Numbered from the stretch's first letter, positions 42,107 through 51,461 are shown. The stretch: DNA of 64,000 bases from Bradyrhizobium sp. MOS003 (GCF_003020125.1 NZ_PYFW01000003.1:62001-126000); one strand, 5' to 3'. The notes: generated from the sequence alone by a model not told the origin. Translations and numbers: made by a program.

Positions 42107-43870
42107 ATGGATCATCTTTCTGGATATGCGCGCAGGCCATTTGCCTTTGTCTTGCGCTATCTTCGGATGCGAATGGCATCGCATCTGGTGATCGTGATTG
42201 CGGTTGTTGCAGCGGTTGCCTGCTCCGTAGGCACTCAGTACGGGGTCAAATCCCTTGTCGACGCCTTGTCTGCGGGGCCCTCGCAAGGCGGCGGCGTATG
42301 GCTGGCATTCATTCTGCTCATGTCACTCATCACTGCCGACAACTTCCTGTGGCGTATCGCCAGCTGGACGGCGAGCTTCACCTTCGTTCGTGTCACGGGT
42401 GATTTACGGCGTGACATATTTCGTCATCTGACCGGACACGCGCCGAGCTACTTCTCGGACCGGATGCCAGGCATGCTGACGAGCCGCATTACGGCGACGT
42501 CCAACGCGGTGTTCACGGTCGAAAACATGTTCGTCTGGAACGTGTTGCCGCCCTGCATTGCCACAATTGCGGCAATCGCCTTGATTGGAACCGTCAGTCC
42601 TTACATGGCGCTCGGCTTGATCGTCATCGCCGGTGGCATGGTGCTCGCGATGTTCCGTCTCGCCGCTGCGGGCAAGCCGCTGCATGACGACTTCGCGGAC
42701 AAGGCCGCCGTCGTCGACGGCGAGATGATCGACGTCATCAGCAACATGCCCTTGGTGCGGGCCTTCTGCGGTATCGGCCACGAGCATGAGCGGTTCGACG
42801 CGACGGTGAACCGGGAGTTGACGGCGCGAAGCCGTAGCCTGCGTTATCTCGAGAAGCTGCGGCTGCTGCATGCCGCCATAACTGTGGTTTTGACGGTCGC
42901 GTTGATGGCCTGGGCCGTCACGCTCTGGCAGAAGGGCGAGGCGACCACCGGCGACGTCGTGCTGGTCTGTACACTCGGCATCTCCATTCTCAGCGCTACC
43001 CGCGATCTCGCGGTGGCGCTGGTGGACGTCACCCAGCACGTCGCGCGGCTGACAGAAGCGATTGCCACGCTGTTGGTGCCGCACGAGCTGCGCGATCATC
43101 CCGACGCCGAGCCGCTGGTGAAGAGCGGCGCGGCGATCGCGTTCAACAACGTCAGCTTCGGCTATCCCGGCGGCGACAAGATCTTCGAGCGTTTCAGCCT
43201 GCGGCTTCAGCCCGGCCAGCGCGTCGGTCTTGTCGGGCAATCCGGCGGCGGCAAGTCCACGTTGTTCACGCTGCTGCAGCGCTTCTACGATACCGACGAG
43301 GGCAACATCACCATCGACGGCCAGGACATTTCGAAGGTCACGCAGCTCAGCCTGCGCGAGGCGATCTCGGTCGTGCCGCAGGACATTTCCCTGTTTCACC
43401 GCTCCATCCGCGAGAACATCCGCTATGGCCGGCCGAACGCTACCGACGACGAGGTGCTGCGGGCCGCGATCGCGGCGCGCTGCGATTTCATCGATAGCTT
43501 GCCGGAGGGGCTCGACACCATGGTCGGCGACCGCGGGGTCAAGGTGTCCGGCGGCCAGCGCCAGCGCATCGCGATCGCGCGCGCCTTCCTGAAGGATGCG
43601 CCGATCCTGCTGCTGGACGAGGCGACGGCGGCGCTCGACAGCGAATCCGAGGAGGCCATCCGCGAGGCGCTGTCGCGCCTGATGCGCGGCCGCACCGTGA
43701 TCGCGATCGCGCACCGGCTGGCGACGCTGCGCAATTTCGATCGCGTGGTGGTGCTGAGGAATGGCAAGATCATCGAAGACGGCTCGCCCGAGCGTCTGAT
43801 GCAAGGCCATGGGCCCTATCGTGAACTGGTCACGCAGGAAATGAGCCGGCTCGCACAGGCCGCAGCGTAA
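42107..43870 (+). CDS. ABC exporter half-transporter, fused permease and ATPase
   Basis: A 587-residue protein with an N-terminal six-helix membrane domain (about residues 20-310) and a C-terminal ATPase (about 340-580). Walker A is GQSGGGKST, the signature is VSGGQRQRIAIARAF, Walker B is ILLLDEATAALDSE, and the H-loop is IAIAHRLATL. Such half-transporters work as homodimers, exporting lipids, glycans or peptides. It starts a plus-strand series with the glucosidase, PRC-barrel and MFS genes (gaps 58, 20 and 23 bases), probably one operon. Substrate unknown. Confidence 0.9.
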   Translation: MDHLSGYARRPFAFVLRYLRMRMASHLVIVIAVVAAVACSVGTQYGVKSLVDALSAGPSQGGGVWLAFILLMSLITADNFLWRIASWTASFTFVRVTGDLRRDIFRHLTGHAPSYFSDRMPGMLTSRITATSNAVFTVENMFVWNVLPPCIATIAAIALIGTVSPYMALGLIVIAGGMVLAMFRLAAAGKPLHDDFADKAAVVDGEMIDVISNMPLVRAFCGIGHEHERFDATVNRELTARSRSLRYLEKLRLLHAAITVVLTVALMAWAVTLWQKGEATTGDVVLVCTLGISILSATRDLAVALVDVTQHVARLTEAIATLLVPHELRDHPDAEPLVKSGAAIAFNNVSFGYPGGDKIFERFSLRLQPGQRVGLVGQSGGGKSTLFTLLQRFYDTDEGNITIDGQDISKVTQLSLREAISVVPQDISLFHRSIRENIRYGRPNATDDEVLRAAIAARCDFIDSLPEGLDTMVGDRGVKVSGGQRQRIAIARAFLKDAPILLLDEATAALDSESEEAIREALSRLMRGRTVIAIAHRLATLRNFDRVVVLRNGKIIEDGSPERLMQGHGPYRELVTQEMSRLAQAAA

Positions 43871-43928
43871 ACCAACAGTCGCGTTATCGAGTCGGTTGCG
43901 TCTTGAAACAAGCGCAGGGGATCAGCTC

Positions 43929-46133
43929 ATGTCGGCCGAAGCCGTAACTCACCTCGCCTCTGTCACGCGAACCTCGGAGCAGGTCGCGGAGCAGCCCTTC
44001 TACATCCCGATGACCGGGCCATCGGCACGGCCGCGGCGATCCCTCAAGCACGACGACATGTTCATCGTGCTCGACAGCCATGGCGACATCGGCGCCTCGG
44101 CCGGCGGGCCGGACGGCCTGTTTCACTACGACACCCGCTATCTGGCGCGGCTTGAGCTGGTACTCGACGATCTCCAGCCGCTGCTGCTGGGCTCCAACCT
44201 GCGCGACGACAATTCGGCGCTGACGGTCGACCTCACCAACCCCGATATCTACCGTCAGGAACGCCTCGTCCTCCAGAAGGACTTGCTGCACATCGTGCGC
44301 ACGATCTTCCTGTGGCGTGGCACGGCCTATCAGCGCATCGGGGTGCAGAACCATGGCGATGCGCGCGCCAGTTTCGAGTTGACGCTGCTGTTCGACAACG
44401 ACTTTGCCGATCTGTTCGAGGTCCGCGGCGAGCGCCGCCCGCACCGCGGCACCGGCACGGGCAAACTGCTTAGTCCTACCGACGTGCTGTTCGAATATCG
44501 CGGCCTCGACGACACCGAGCGCACCACGGGTTTGCATTTCGATCCCCGCCCGACGCGGCTGTCGGTGAATGCCGCGACCTGGCAGCTCGAGCTGGGCCCG
44601 CATGAATCCAAGTCGCTGTTCGTGGCCGTGTCCTGCAACCGCCCGATCGCCGAGAAGCCCGCACGCTTCTTCCGCGGCCTGCTCGCACATCGCCGCGAGA
44701 TGCGGCAGTCGACGATGGGGGCGGCGAGCGTCGAGACCTCGAACAACATCTTCAACGAGGTGCTGTGCCAGGCCATGGCCGACCTCAACATGCTGATGAC
44801 GGAGACGCCGCAGGGGCGTTATCCCTATGCCGGCATTCCCTGGTATTCGACGACGTTCGGCCGCGACGGCCTGATCACCGCGCTGCAGATGCTATGGGTC
44901 GATCCGCGCGTCGCCAAGGGCGTCTTGCGCCGCCTCGCGCATTTCCAGGCCAAGGCGGTGGATCCGCTCGCGGACGCCGCGCCCGGCAAGATCCTGCATG
45001 AGATGCGCGGCGGCGAGATGGCGGCGCTGCGCGAGGTGCCGTTCGCGCAATATTACGGCAGCGTCGATTCGACCGCGCTGTTCGTGCTGCTCGCCGGAAG
45101 CTATTTCGAGCGGACCGGCGACGAGAAGACCCTGATCGAGCTGTGGCCGGCGATTGAGGCGGGGCTGGCCTGGATCGACGGTCCCGGCGATCCAGACCAG
45201 GATGGTTTCGTCGAATACCAGCGCGCGACCGAAAAGGGGCTGGCCAACCAGGGCTGGAAGGATTCCTACGATGCGATCTTCCATGCCGACGGCCAGCTTG
45301 CCGAAGGATATATCGCGCTCGCGGAAGTCCAGGGTTATGTCTACGCCGCCAAGCAGCTCGCCGCGCGTTGCGCGCTGCGGCTCGGCAAGCCGGACCTCGC
45401 GCGCAAGCTCGAGGCCGAAGCCAGGACGTTGGCTGAACGCTTCGAAAAGGCGTTCTGGTGCGAGGAGCTCGGCACCTACGCGCTCGCCCTCGACGGCAAG
45501 AAGCGGCCGTGCAAGGTGCGGACCTCGAACGCCGGCCAGGTGCTGTTCAGCGGCATGATCCGCGAGGACCGTGCCCGCCTCGTCGCCGCCGATCTGATGG
45601 GGCCGCATTTCTTCTCGGGCTGGGGCATCCGTACCGTCGCGCGAGGCGAAGTGCGTTACAACCCGATGTCCTATCATGACGGGTCGATCTGGCCGCACGA
45701 CAACGCGCTGATCGCCCTCGGGCTGTCACGCTATGGCCTCAAGCATTCGGTCGCGCATGTCTTCAAGGGGCTGTTCGACGCCGCCACCTATATGGACCTG
45801 CGCCGGTTGCCCGAATTGTTCTGTGGTTTCCGGCGTGAGAAGCGCCGCGGCCCGACGCTTTACCCGGTCGCTTGCGCGCCGCAGGCCTGGGCCAGCGCGA
45901 CGCCGTTCACGCTGCTGGAGGCGGCGCTCGGCATCGAGTTCGACGTGGCGCGCAGCGAGATCCGCCTGCGCAACCCGCATCTGCCGGCGTTCCTCAACGA
46001 GGTGATCCTGCGCGATCTGCGCCTCGGCGAATCCAGCGTCGATCTTCGTGTCAGCCGCCACGGCGACGACGTGGCGCTGGAAGTCTTGCGCACGCGCGGC
46101 CGGATCCAGGTCTCGATCGTGCTGGCGCGCTAG
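43929..46133 (+). CDS. Amylo-alpha-1,6-glucosidase (glycogen debranching-type) family protein
   Basis: A 734-residue protein. The N-terminal part (FIVLDSHGDIGASAGGPDGLFHYDTRYLARLELVLDD) is the N-terminal domain of bacterial debranching-type glucosidases. The C-terminal (alpha/alpha)6 part carries GIPWYSTTFGRDGLITALQML and NQGWKDSYDAIFHADG with acidic catalytic candidates, and NPMSYHDGSIWPHDNALIALGLSRYG. The expected role is hydrolysis of alpha-1,6 or related glucosidic bonds in the cytoplasm. ATG 43929 (MSAEAVTHLA) was chosen over an in-frame start at 43896. It follows the ABC exporter and faces a stress-controlled glycosyltransferase, hinting at a glycan metabolism group. Confidence 0.86.
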   Translation: MSAEAVTHLASVTRTSEQVAEQPFYIPMTGPSARPRRSLKHDDMFIVLDSHGDIGASAGGPDGLFHYDTRYLARLELVLDDLQPLLLGSNLRDDNSALTVDLTNPDIYRQERLVLQKDLLHIVRTIFLWRGTAYQRIGVQNHGDARASFELTLLFDNDFADLFEVRGERRPHRGTGTGKLLSPTDVLFEYRGLDDTERTTGLHFDPRPTRLSVNAATWQLELGPHESKSLFVAVSCNRPIAEKPARFFRGLLAHRREMRQSTMGAASVETSNNIFNEVLCQAMADLNMLMTETPQGRYPYAGIPWYSTTFGRDGLITALQMLWVDPRVAKGVLRRLAHFQAKAVDPLADAAPGKILHEMRGGEMAALREVPFAQYYGSVDSTALFVLLAGSYFERTGDEKTLIELWPAIEAGLAWIDGPGDPDQDGFVEYQRATEKGLANQGWKDSYDAIFHADGQLAEGYIALAEVQGYVYAAKQLAARCALRLGKPDLARKLEAEARTLAERFEKAFWCEELGTYALALDGKKRPCKVRTSNAGQVLFSGMIREDRARLVAADLMGPHFFSGWGIRTVARGEVRYNPMSYHDGSIWPHDNALIALGLSRYGLKHSVAHVFKGLFDAATYMDLRRLPELFCGFRREKRRGPTLYPVACAPQAWASATPFTLLEAALGIEFDVARSEIRLRNPHLPAFLNEVILRDLRLGESSVDLRVSRHGDDVALEVLRTRGRIQVSIVLAR

Positions 46134-46153
46134 TAACGCGCAGGGAGAGTGTC

Positions 46154-46672
46154 ATGCGTGCGATCGGAGCATTTATCCTCGGTATAACCGTCTTCGCGAG
46201 CGTGGCTGTTACCACCGGGCGCGCCGCGGACGAGCCCCCTGCTGGTGCGAGCGAGGCGAAGGCGCCGGCGACCCAGCCGCCGGCCTCGACCGTGCCCGTC
46301 ACGCCGAAGGATGCCGCGCCGCCGCCTTCGGTGACCATCATCGGCGCGAGCGAAGCCCATGGCGTGCTCGGCCGCGACGTGCGCAGCGCCGCCGGCGAGG
46401 ACATGGGGCGGATCGTCGACGTCATCGTCGATCGCAGCGGCCATGTCCGCGCTGCGGCGATCGACTTCGGCGGGTTTCTCGGCGTCGGCAGCCGCAAGAT
46501 CGTGGTGGACTGGAACGCATTGCGCTTCGGCAAGATCGCCAACAAGAAGGACAGCATCACGCTGGAATTGACCAAGGCGCAGGTCGCGGCCGCGCCGGAA
46601 TACAAGGAAGACGCGCCGATCGTCGTGCTCGGCGCGTCCGGCAGCCTTCAACCACTCCAAGTGATCCAGTGA
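46154..46672 (+). CDS. Exported PRC-barrel domain protein
   Basis: A 172-residue protein with a signal peptide (IGAFILGITVFASVAVTTGRAA), a Pro/Ala-rich linker (about residues 28-62) and a PRC barrel (HGVLGRDVRSAAGEDMGRIVDVIVDRSGHVRAAAIDFGGFLGVGSRKIVVDWNALRF). PRC barrels serve in RNA processing, photosynthetic reaction centres and many periplasmic proteins of unknown function in rhizobia. GGGAGAG precedes ATG 46154, 20 bases after the glucosidase stop. Confidence 0.86.
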   Translation: MRAIGAFILGITVFASVAVTTGRAADEPPAGASEAKAPATQPPASTVPVTPKDAAPPPSVTIIGASEAHGVLGRDVRSAAGEDMGRIVDVIVDRSGHVRAAAIDFGGFLGVGSRKIVVDWNALRFGKIANKKDSITLELTKAQVAAAPEYKEDAPIVVLGASGSLQPLQVIQ

Positions 46673-46695
46673 CGTGCGGGGAGGGTTGACCGCCT

Positions 46696-47982
46696 GTGCT
46701 GTTGTCGAGGAAGCCGTACCCTGCAGATCGTGACGGCCGCTCCGAGCAGGTCAGCGTCGCTGCGCCGTCGGCCGCGCGCATTCCTGCGCCGTCGCGCCAG
46801 AGCCTGCGCGGCCTCGACTGGTTCATCTTCTTCCTCGCCGACGTGCAGACAGGGTTCGGTCCCTTCATCGCGGTCTATCTGACGACCCAGAAATGGACTC
46901 AGGTCGAGATCGGCCTGGTGCTGTCGATCGGCGGTATCGTCGCGTTGATAGGTCAGATGCCGGGCGGGGCGATCATCGATGCCGCGAAATCGGAGCGGCT
47001 GGTCGCAGGCCTTGCCATTGCGGCCATCGGCTGCTGTGCACTCGCTTATGCCGCGATGCCGATCTTCCCGGTCGTGGTGGCCGCGGCCACCTTGCACGCG
47101 GCGGCGAGCTGCGTGCTCGGGCCGGCGATTGCGGCAATCAGCCTTGGCCTGGTCGGGCCGTTCGCGATCGGTGAGCGGCTCGGCCGCAACGCGCGATTTG
47201 CCTCGCTCGGGAGCGGCGTTGCCGCGGCGGTGATGGGCACCGTCGGTTATCTGCTGTCGAGCCGGGCGGTGTTTCTGGTCACCTTCCTGCTCGCGATCCC
47301 GACCCTGATCGCTCTCTTCCGCATCCGCGAGAATGAGGTCGACATCAGGCGCTGTCACGGCGAGATGCCGCCTGACGCCACGGAGCGCGGCGACACCAAC
47401 ATCTGGCACCTGATCCGGCAGCGTCCGCTGATCGTCTTCGCTCTCAGCGTGCTGCTGTTGCAGCTCGCCAACGCCTCGATGATGCCGCTGATCGCAAGCG
47501 CTGTGACGGCGCGGTCCGCCCAGTGGGCGACGGTGCTCGTGGCCTTTTGCATCGTCGTGCCGCAAGCGATCGTGGCGCTGCTGTCGCCGACGGTCGGGCG
47601 CAAGGCGCAAGCGTGGGGCCGGCGGCCGCTGCTGCTGATCGGATTCGGCGCGCTGATGATTCGCGGCCTGCTGTTTGCGACCGTGCGCGATCCCTATCTG
47701 CTGGTCGCGGTGCAGGTGTTCGACGGCATCACCGCGGCGGTGTTCGCGGTGATGATTCCGCTGATCGTGGCCGACGTCGCCTTCGGCAGCGGGCACTTCA
47801 ACCTTGCGCAGGGCATCGTCGGCACCGCGACCGGCATCGGTGCATCGCTGAGCACCGCGCTCGGCGGGTATGTCAGCGACAAGTTCGGCAATGCCACGGC
47901 GTTCATCGGGCTTTCCGGCGTGGCCGCGACCGGACTCTTGCTGATTCTTTTCGTGATGCCGGAGACGCGGCGCACGGGATGA
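46696..47982 (+). CDS. MFS transporter
   Basis: A 428-residue inner-membrane protein with about 12 helices after a 35-residue cytoplasmic N-terminus. SLRGLDWFIFFLADVQTGFGPFIAVYLTTQKWTQVEIGLVLSIGGIVALIGQMPGGAIIDA is the family-like first repeat. Start is GTG 46696 preceded by GGGGAGG. No substrate can be read. It is the last gene of the presumed operon and ends at a strong hairpin. Confidence 0.85.
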   Translation: MLLSRKPYPADRDGRSEQVSVAAPSAARIPAPSRQSLRGLDWFIFFLADVQTGFGPFIAVYLTTQKWTQVEIGLVLSIGGIVALIGQMPGGAIIDAAKSERLVAGLAIAAIGCCALAYAAMPIFPVVVAAATLHAAASCVLGPAIAAISLGLVGPFAIGERLGRNARFASLGSGVAAAVMGTVGYLLSSRAVFLVTFLLAIPTLIALFRIRENEVDIRRCHGEMPPDATERGDTNIWHLIRQRPLIVFALSVLLLQLANASMMPLIASAVTARSAQWATVLVAFCIVVPQAIVALLSPTVGRKAQAWGRRPLLLIGFGALMIRGLLFATVRDPYLLVAVQVFDGITAAVFAVMIPLIVADVAFGSGHFNLAQGIVGTATGIGASLSTALGGYVSDKFGNATAFIGLSGVAATGLLLILFVMPETRRTG

Positions 47983-48000
47983 TTCGCGACCCAAACAAAA

Positions 48001-48029
48001 TGGCCGGCCGAAACGCGTTCGGCCGGCCA
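48001..48029. terminator. Terminator between the MFS gene and fixK2
   Basis: A perfect 12-bp stem (TGGCCGGCCGAA with TTCGGCCGGCCA) closes loop ACGCG. On the left, AAACAAAA reads as a U tract for minus-strand transcripts, so it chiefly ends fixK2 transcription, while the stem also stops the convergent MFS transcript. Confidence 0.85.
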
Positions 48030-48060
48030 AGTGGGTAGGGAATAGGAAGATTGGCGAAGA

Positions 48061-48759
48061 TCAGGCGTCGAGATGTTGCAGGCGCTGACGGTTGCGCAGC
48101 ACGATCTGGCGGGCGCCGGAGAAGCCCAGAATGCCCTGGGCGTGAAGCTGCGACAGCGCGCGCGACACGGTTTCGAGGGTGAGACCGAGATAATCGCCGA
48201 TGTCGCGGCGGCACATCGGCAGCGCCATCATGCCGGCAACGGCAAGGCGGCGGTCCATTTCGAGCAGGAAGGTCGCAACGCGCTCCATCGCCGTCTTGCG
48301 TCCCAGGAGCAGCATGTGATCCTCGGCATGGCGCAGCTCGCCGGCCGTCATGGCCCAGAGCTTGCGGGCAACCTGAACGTCGGTGCCTGCGGCCTTCTCG
48401 AGGCTGGCGCGCTTCACGAGGCGCACGGTGGTGTCGATGATGGCTTCGGCGGCAAGGCGGTGAGCGGGACCGGATTCGAGCCCGAACACGTCACCGGGAA
48501 GATGGAAGGCGCCGATCTGGCGGCGGCCGTCGGACAGGAGCTTGTAGCTGCTCACGGCGCCTGACACGACCTGGTAGACATATTCGGCCGGCTCGTCCTC
48601 GCCATAGATCTCCTCGTCCTTGCGGTAGGAGAACTCGGTGGCGACGAGGCCGACATGGCCGGTGATGGCGCCAAACTGGTCGGTGACAGGATGGGCGGGG
48701 GCGATCTTGCCGACGATCTGGGTGTTGATCGCCTGGGTGTTGAGGGTCTGGGTGAGCAT
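48061..48759 (-). CDS. fixK2: Crp/Fnr-family regulator FixK2
   Basis: A 232-residue activator of microaerobic genes. Cyclic-nucleotide-type beta barrel (EDEPAEYVYQVVSGAVSSYKLLSDGRRQIGAFHLPGDVFGLE), dimerisation helix and helix-turn-helix (CRRDIGDYLGLTLETVSRALSQLHAQGIL). The N-terminal cysteine cluster of oxygen-sensing Fnr is absent, as in FixK. Starting at ATG 48759 puts the single cysteine near the DNA helix (PMCRRDIG) at residue 183, the redox-sensitive Cys-183 known from B. diazoefficiens FixK2, and gives its length of 232. GGAG nine bases upstream supports this over ATG 48768. FixJ-like boxes lie 83-104 bases upstream; targets here are fixNOQP and fixGHIS. Confidence 0.95.
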   Translation of the reverse strand: MLTQTLNTQAINTQIVGKIAPAHPVTDQFGAITGHVGLVATEFSYRKDEEIYGEDEPAEYVYQVVSGAVSSYKLLSDGRRQIGAFHLPGDVFGLESGPAHRLAAEAIIDTTVRLVKRASLEKAAGTDVQVARKLWAMTAGELRHAEDHMLLLGRKTAMERVATFLLEMDRRLAVAGMMALPMCRRDIGDYLGLTLETVSRALSQLHAQGILGFSGARQIVLRNRQRLQHLDA

Positions 48760-48841
48760 CTGCGCCATCTCCGTTGTGATGGCGCTTTGGTACGCGGTAT
48801 CGGGGGCTTCGAAAATTTCGAGCGATATCTTAAGGGGGTCT

Positions 48842-48863
48842 ACCTACGTAGAATCCCGTAGGT
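48842..48863 (-). promoter_or_regulatory. Putative FixJ-binding site upstream of fixK2
   Basis: Read on the minus strand, CTACGTAGGTAG holds two overlapping octamers (CTACGTAG and GTAGGTAG), each with 7 of 8 matches to the FixJ box GTAMGTAG. The region is also a 7-bp inverted repeat (ACCTACG/CGTAGGT, eight-base spacer). It overlaps the stop of the upstream receiver gene. FixJ control of fixK2 is established in Bradyrhizobium; the exact bases are my assignment. Confidence 0.6.
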
Positions 48864-49279
48864 CACGCGCGGGGGCGCTCCTGGATGGCGTGGCGGATGC
48901 ACTTGACCAGGTTTTCCTCGAGAAGCGGCTTCAGAACCACGTCTTTGATGCCCGCCGTCGCAGCCCGGGTCGAGATGTTCTCGTCGGGATAGCCGGTGAT
49001 CAGGATCACAGGCGCGTCGCGGTCGGATTTGCGTAATTGGCCGGCCAGCTCGATGCCATTGATGTCCGGCATCTTGTAGTCGATCACATAGCAGTCCGCG
49101 CCGGACGTACCGCTCGCGTTGAGCAGCGCGGTGCCGCTCCTGAAGGTCCGCACGGCAAAGCCGTCGGTCTCCAGCAGGAACCGCAGCGATCCCAGGACGG
49201 CGGCATCATCGTCGACCACAAACACGGTGGCTTGTGGGGAGGACGACGCCTGGGCGCCATGTGAGCTGACCTCGATCAT
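48863..49279 (-). CDS. Single-domain response regulator
   Basis: A 138-residue CheY-like receiver without an output domain. Phospho-acceptor Asp-67 (CYVIDYKMPDINGIEL), acidic pocket VVDDD (residues 21-25), Thr in ILITGYPD and Lys in VVLKPL are all present, so it should be phosphorylated. It lies between fixJ and fixK2 as in B. diazoefficiens, where the equivalent gene has no settled role as far as I know. It could compete with FixJ for FixL phosphate or act as a phosphate sink; that is inference. It has a 43-base gap to fixJ. Confidence 0.92.
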   Translation of the reverse strand: MIEVSSHGAQASSSPQATVFVVDDDAAVLGSLRFLLETDGFAVRTFRSGTALLNASGTSGADCYVIDYKMPDINGIELAGQLRKSDRDAPVILITGYPDENISTRAATAGIKDVVLKPLLEENLVKCIRHAIQERPRA

Positions 49280-49322
49280 GGTGTCTGGTTAGCACGGCGC
49301 CAAAAAGCGGCCTTGACCTGCC

Positions 49323-49940
49323 TCAATCGTTGAGCATCCCGGCGCGCATCGCCAGCCGGACCAGCTCCGAAAGGCTGCTCGCCTGCATCTTGGTCATGAC
49401 GTTGGCCCGGTAGACCTCGATGGTGCGCGGGCTGATGTCGTATTCGCGGGCGATCAGCTTGTTGGACAGGCCCGCGATCAGCCCCTCCATCACCTGACGT
49501 TCACGCGGGCTCAAGGAGGCAACGCGCGCAGCGATGTCCTGGGCGACGGCCTCGTTCTTGGCGGCCGGCTCGGCCTGCCGGATCGCGGCTTCGATCATGG
49601 CGACGAGGCGGTCGTCCTCGAACGGCTTTTCGAGGAAATCGACGGCCCCGAGCTTCATCGCCTCGACCGCGAGCGGGACGTCGCCATGACCCGTCATGAT
49701 CAGGATGGGAAACGGGCTCTGCTGCGCCTTCAAGCGCTTCAGCAGCTCGATTCCATCCATGCCGGGCATGCGCACGTCCGAGACGACGCAGCCGAAGCCG
49801 AGGCCGGGCAGGGCATCGAGAAAGGTGAGCGCGTCGTCGAACAGCGTGACGCCGAAGCCGGCGGAATCCAGCAGGAAATTCAGCGAATCGCGCATCGCCG
49901 CGTCGTCGTCGATGACGTAGACATGTCCCTTGGTCGTCAT
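49323..49940 (-). CDS. fixJ: Response regulator FixJ
   Basis: A 205-residue two-domain activator. Receiver domain residues 1-125 with phospho-acceptor Asp-55 (CVVSDVRMPGMDG), Thr in ILIMTGHGD and Lys in FLEKPFEDD; LuxR-type helix-turn-helix at the C-terminus (SPRERQVMEGLIAGLSNKLIAREYDISPRTIEVYRANVMTKM). FixL phosphorylates it at low oxygen, and it then activates fixK2. It starts 3 bases after the fixL stop, so the pair is coupled. Length equals the known FixJ proteins. Confidence 0.97.
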   Translation of the reverse strand: MTTKGHVYVIDDDAAMRDSLNFLLDSAGFGVTLFDDALTFLDALPGLGFGCVVSDVRMPGMDGIELLKRLKAQQSPFPILIMTGHGDVPLAVEAMKLGAVDFLEKPFEDDRLVAMIEAAIRQAEPAAKNEAVAQDIAARVASLSPRERQVMEGLIAGLSNKLIAREYDISPRTIEVYRANVMTKMQASSLSELVRLAMRAGMLND

Positions 49941-49943
49941 GAA

Positions 49944-51461
49944 TCAGCTCTCGTCGGTTGCCGGCAAGGTGAAGCGGAATGTCGCCCCGCCCGCTGCGTT
50001 GCTCTCGGCCCACATGCGGCCGCCATGAGCCTCGATGATCGAGCGGCTGATGGACAGCCCCACGCCCATGCCGGTGTCTTTGGTCGTGAAGAACGTCTGG
50101 AACAGGTTTGGAATGACGTCGTCCCGGAAGCCGGAACCGGTGTCGGAGACCTCCGCCTCGATCATGTCGTCGGCGACACGGCTGTTGGCGACGACGAGCT
50201 CGCGGCGCGACGACTTGGCCATCGCCTCCAGCGCGTTGCGGAACAGGTTGACCAGCACCTGCTGGATCTGCACGCGATCGGCAAGGACGAGATCGGCGTC
50301 GGGATCGAGGCTGAAGCGGAGCTGCACGTTCTGCTCGCGCGCGCCGGCGAGCCCGAGCGCGCCGGCCTCCTCGATCAGCTTGGACAGGCTCTCGACCCGC
50401 TTCTCCGACTCGCCGCGGGAGACGAAGTCGCGCAGGCGCCGGATGATCTGGCCGGCGCGCAGAGCCTGCTCCGCGGCGCGATCCAGTGCGCTTTCGACCT
50501 TCGGGGTGTTGGGGTCGCTGCTGCCGGCAAGGAGGCGTCGCGATCCCTTCATGTAGTTGCTGATCGCCGCCAGTGGCTGGTTGAGCTCATGGGCGAGCGC
50601 GGAAGCCATTTCGCCCATCGCGGTCAACCGCGAGACGTGGACGAGCTCGGATTGCAATTCCTGGAGCCGGGCCTGAGTCCGCTGGTGTTCGGTAAGGTCG
50701 CGGACGAAGCCGGTGAAATAGGGCTCGCCGGCGGATTCCATCTCGCCGATCGACAGATGCATGGGAAAAGTCGTGCCGTCGCGGCGCTTGCCCGTCACGA
50801 TGCGGCCAATGCCGATGATGTGCGGATCGTTCGTGGTGCGGTAACGTGCCAGGTAGCTGTCGTGACGGGTACGATCGGGCTCCGGCATCAGGACGCTGAC
50901 GTTCTGGCCGATTGCCTCGTGCTCGGACCAGCCGAACAGGCGCTCCGCGGCTGAGCTGAAAAGCTGCATGATGCCGTGGCCGTCGATGACGATCATGGCG
51001 TCGGGAATGGTCTGCAGGATGGAGCGGAGGTGGGTCTCGCGCGTACGCAGCGCTTCTTCGACCTGCTTTTCTGCGTCGATGTCGAGGAAGATGCCGCTGA
51101 GATGACGAGCTGCCCCGGATTCGTCCCGAATGAGTCCAGCCCGGGCGCGGATCCACTGCCCGCTGCCGGAGGCATTCGCGACCTTGAATGACACGTCGAA
51201 GCTGCCGCCACTCTCGGAAACCCGCTTGATTGCGCCCTCGACCCGCTCTCTGTCCGTGGGTTGAAGGCGCGACAGGAACAGATCGTAGCTCGCCGGCTGA
51301 TCCGGCTCGATGCCGAGCAGCACCCTGGCGGTATCGGACCATTCCAACTCCCGTGTCGCGAGGTCGAGATCCCAGGTGCCTACGCCAAACCCTTCGATCC
51401 GAACGCGAAAACGTTCGCCCCGACCGTCGTCCTGCGAGTGCGTTACGCGGCTCGGCGACAA
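49944..51461 (-). CDS. fixL: Oxygen-sensing heme histidine kinase FixL
   Basis: A 505-residue soluble kinase: first PAS region (about 15-125), heme PAS domain (about 140-255), then HisKA and HATPase domains. With TTG 51461 as start the proximal heme ligand is His-200 (RTRHDSYLARYR), followed by Arg-206, His-214 and Arg-220 (DPHIIGIGR), exactly the B. diazoefficiens numbering. GGAG sits six bases before this TTG; an in-frame TTG at 51473 has no spacing for its AGGA. The phospho-acceptor histidine is in MASALAHELNQPL, and ATP-lid glycines in VSDTGSGF and GMGVGLSIS. There are no membrane segments, unlike S. meliloti FixL. Oxygen binding shuts the kinase off. Confidence 0.97.
   Translation of the reverse strand: MSPSRVTHSQDDGRGERFRVRIEGFGVGTWDLDLATRELEWSDTARVLLGIEPDQPASYDLFLSRLQPTDRERVEGAIKRVSESGGSFDVSFKVANASGSGQWIRARAGLIRDESGAARHLSGIFLDIDAEKQVEEALRTRETHLRSILQTIPDAMIVIDGHGIMQLFSSAAERLFGWSEHEAIGQNVSVLMPEPDRTRHDSYLARYRTTNDPHIIGIGRIVTGKRRDGTTFPMHLSIGEMESAGEPYFTGFVRDLTEHQRTQARLQELQSELVHVSRLTAMGEMASALAHELNQPLAAISNYMKGSRRLLAGSSDPNTPKVESALDRAAEQALRAGQIIRRLRDFVSRGESEKRVESLSKLIEEAGALGLAGAREQNVQLRFSLDPDADLVLADRVQIQQVLVNLFRNALEAMAKSSRRELVVANSRVADDMIEAEVSDTGSGFRDDVIPNLFQTFFTTKDTGMGVGLSISRSIIEAHGGRMWAESNAAGGATFRFTLPATDES

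Noticed and set aside
46648..48030. Minus-strand open frame opposite the MFS gene
   Set aside because: Antisense shadow with no recognisable motif; it also crosses the fixK2 terminator hairpin.
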